From: Prevotella melaninogenica | GTDB taxonomy: Bacteria > Bacteroidota > Bacteroidia > Bacteroidales > Bacteroidaceae | Assembly (NCBI RefSeq): GCF_018128065.1 | Contig: NZ_CP072359.1 | Coordinates: forward strand, 1,418,422 to 1,482,421 | Length of the DNA: 64,000 bases | Reading direction: 5' to 3' | In this document: positions 62,693 through 64,000 of the stretch, piece by piece | How positions within the stretch are numbered: position 1 is the first letter of the stretch | How the letters are laid out: each line of letters begins with the position of its first letter | Notes under the pieces: generated by a model | What the model was told of the DNA's origin: nothing | Database searches by the model: none | Seen by the model: the letters and a program-made list of their open reading frames with translations, nothing else | Made by a program: the position numbers and the translations under genes

Positions 62693-63367
62693 ATGGAAAT
62701 TAAAACACCAGATAACATAAATACAGAGCAAAGAAATCAAGAGATAAAAACAGAGAAGAATGTTTTCCTTAGACGGTTTTTATCTTTTAATAAAGGCTGT
62801 TTGTTGACCTTTCTTGTCATCATTTGTCTTTGTGGTGGACTCTTTTATTGGTTTAATTCTTCCAACAGAGTAAGTGTATCTACTGATCAGCGTATTGATA
62901 TCACACCAACACAGATACAACAGATACAAGACGTTGGTCAATGGGAATTCCTTGCTATTAATGATGAGGAACTCATTGATACAGTAAGTCGCGGTTTCTT
63001 TTCTGATTCAGAGCTTGTCCGAATTTATTATGGTACTATACGTTTAGGTGTTGACTTACATCAGACAGAGCCTCATTGGATTCGTGTTGAGGACGACAGC
63101 GTTATTGTTGCTAAGTTACCACCAATTGGATTACTTGATACTAACTTTATTGATGAAGCGAAGTCGCGTTCTTTCTTTGAAAAGGGAGACTGGACTCCTG
63201 CTGATAGAGAACAGCTTTATAATCGAGCATATAAGAAGATGATAGCTCGTTGTATGACTGCAGAAAACATAAAGATAGCTGAGAATAATGCAAAACAGCA
63301 GTTTATACAGTTTCTTCGTTCCATGGGCTATAAAAACATAAGAGTAGAAGTCATGTCGCATAAGTAG
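62693..63367 (+). CDS. DUF4230 membrane protein
   Basis: 224 residues with an N-terminal membrane helix (about 38-60, GCLLTFLVIICLCGGLFYWF). The periplasmic domain has the same order of elements as the preceding protein: YGTIRLGVDLHQT, DDSVIVAKLPPIGLLDTNFI and the C-terminal FLRSMGYKNIRVEVMS, so the two are diverged paralogues. Start ATG 62693, two bases after the previous stop, implies tight coupling. In other bacteria DUF4230 genes sit in similar small operons of unknown role. Confidence 0.72.
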   Translation: MEIKTPDNINTEQRNQEIKTEKNVFLRRFLSFNKGCLLTFLVIICLCGGLFYWFNSSNRVSVSTDQRIDITPTQIQQIQDVGQWEFLAINDEELIDTVSRGFFSDSELVRIYYGTIRLGVDLHQTEPHWIRVEDDSVIVAKLPPIGLLDTNFIDEAKSRSFFEKGDWTPADREQLYNRAYKKMIARCMTAENIKIAENNAKQQFIQFLRSMGYKNIRVEVMSHK

Positions 63368-63403
63368 TAGAAACAAACATTCCTATTAATATACAAAGTA
63401 AAA

Positions 63404-64000
63404 ATGGGATCAGAAAAGACTACACAGCATATCGAAAGCATGACAGAAGGTGCCCCATCACGTGCTATACTAAAGTTCGCTATACCGCTTATTCTCGGTT
63501 ATTTATTGCAGCAAATGTACTTAATTATCGATGCTGCGATAGTAGGACGATGGATTGGGGTCGGTGCTTTGGCTGCTGTGGGAGCATCAAGTAGTATCAT
63601 GTTCCTTATTATGGGTTTCTGTAATGGTTCATGTGCAGGCTTTTCCATACCGATAGCTCAGGCGTTCGGAGCTGGAGATTATCACAAAATGCGTTGTTAT
63701 GTAAGTAATGCTATGCGTATTGCATTGGTGTTAGCTATTGTTATCACGTTACTTTCATGCCTTCTTTGTGATAAGATTTTACAAATAGTTAATACGCCAA
63801 AAGAGATTTTCCATGAAGCTTATATATTTCTCTTTCTGCAATTTTGTACAATTCCCTTTACTATTGCATATAACCTTTTGTCAGCTCAGATTCGTGCATT
63901 AGGCAATTCTAAACAACCCTTTTATTTTCTTATAGCATCTTCTTTCTTGAATATTCTGCTTGACTTTATTTTCATATTGTTACTCAAGATGGGAGTTGAA
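63404..64000 (+). CDS. MATE-family efflux transporter, 5' part (runs off the window)
   Basis: ATG 63404 opens a frame with no stop to base 64000 (199 codons). The N-terminal helices have the MatE signature: PSRAILKFAIPLILGYLLQQ, then DAAIVGRWIGVGALAAVGAS and GFCNGSCAGFSIPIAQAFGA. A second subfamily from the MATE gene at 40080 (weak similarity only). It follows the DUF4230 pair by 36 bases and may share their transcript. Confidence 0.85.
   Translation, partial: MGSEKTTQHIESMTEGAPSRAILKFAIPLILGYLLQQMYLIIDAAIVGRWIGVGALAAVGASSSIMFLIMGFCNGSCAGFSIPIAQAFGAGDYHKMRCYVSNAMRIALVLAIVITLLSCLLCDKILQIVNTPKEIFHEAYIFLFLQFCTIPFTIAYNLLSAQIRALGNSKQPFYFLIASSFLNILLDFIFILLLKMGVE

Overview
The window reads as chromosomal DNA of an anaerobic Bacteroidota bacterium, most likely a Prevotella of the oral/host-associated kind. 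The support is AT-rich DNA, many promoters of the Bacteroidetes type (TTG, 19-20 bases, TAnnTTTG), almost no Shine-Dalgarno sites, Prevotella/Bacteroides-style proteins (DUF3160, DUF5715, DUF4230, long HutU, extended S16), anaerobic NrdD and cytochrome c nitrite reductase NrfHA. I saw no rRNA, tRNA or CRISPR array.

Layout. 1-6.4 kb: a frameshifted YARHG/DUF3160 lipoprotein-like gene overlapping a CapA-type gene, an acidic protein of unknown function, two tiny genes (37 and 27 codons) with their own promoters, a dispersed repeat and a transposase scrap. 6.1-9.8 kb: Cys-cluster mini-protein, HAD hydrolase, nrdD. 10.4-12.5 kb: a complete IS1634-like insertion sequence. 12.7-21.2 kb: OmpH/Skp-like lipoprotein, small membrane protein, pepD, htpG, mtgA, UvrD/PcrA helicase. 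21.4-28.3 kb: histidine degradation (ftcD-hutU-hutH-hutI), giving glutamate and a one-carbon unit on folate. 28.5-37.1 kb: rpsP, DUF5715, phoH-purC, ubiE, aroE, PBP1A. 37.2-39.7 kb: pyrB and pyrI separated by two paralogous BACON-like lipoprotein genes. 40-49.2 kb: MATE pump, cytidylate-kinase-like protein, phosphodiesterase, then a dTDP-3-amino-sugar cluster (rfbB, fdtA-like, GNAT, fdtB-like) with purT inside it and a GH125 mannosidase after it. 49.3 kb: a candidate small RNA. 49.5-56 kb: YihY/BrkB and the nrfH-nrfA-resB-ccsA nitrite-respiration/cytochrome assembly operon. 56-64 kb: Fur-family regulator overlapping purA, hisS, sdaA, a DUF4230 pair, and the start of another MATE gene that runs off the end.

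Two window-wide observations matter most. First, six otherwise normal reading frames (in DUF3160, pyrB, resB twice, fur, DUF4230) are each repaired by adding exactly one base to a short A/T run, always a missing base and never an extra one. This looks like systematic homopolymer under-calling in the sequence rather than biology, and it creates an apparent PyrB-lipoprotein fusion of 462 residues. Second, about 250-bp repeats occur five times in intergenic DNA (both orientations). They share a short stem whose 17-nt loop keeps its length exactly while its sequence varies, which suggests a structured element under selection or recently mobile.
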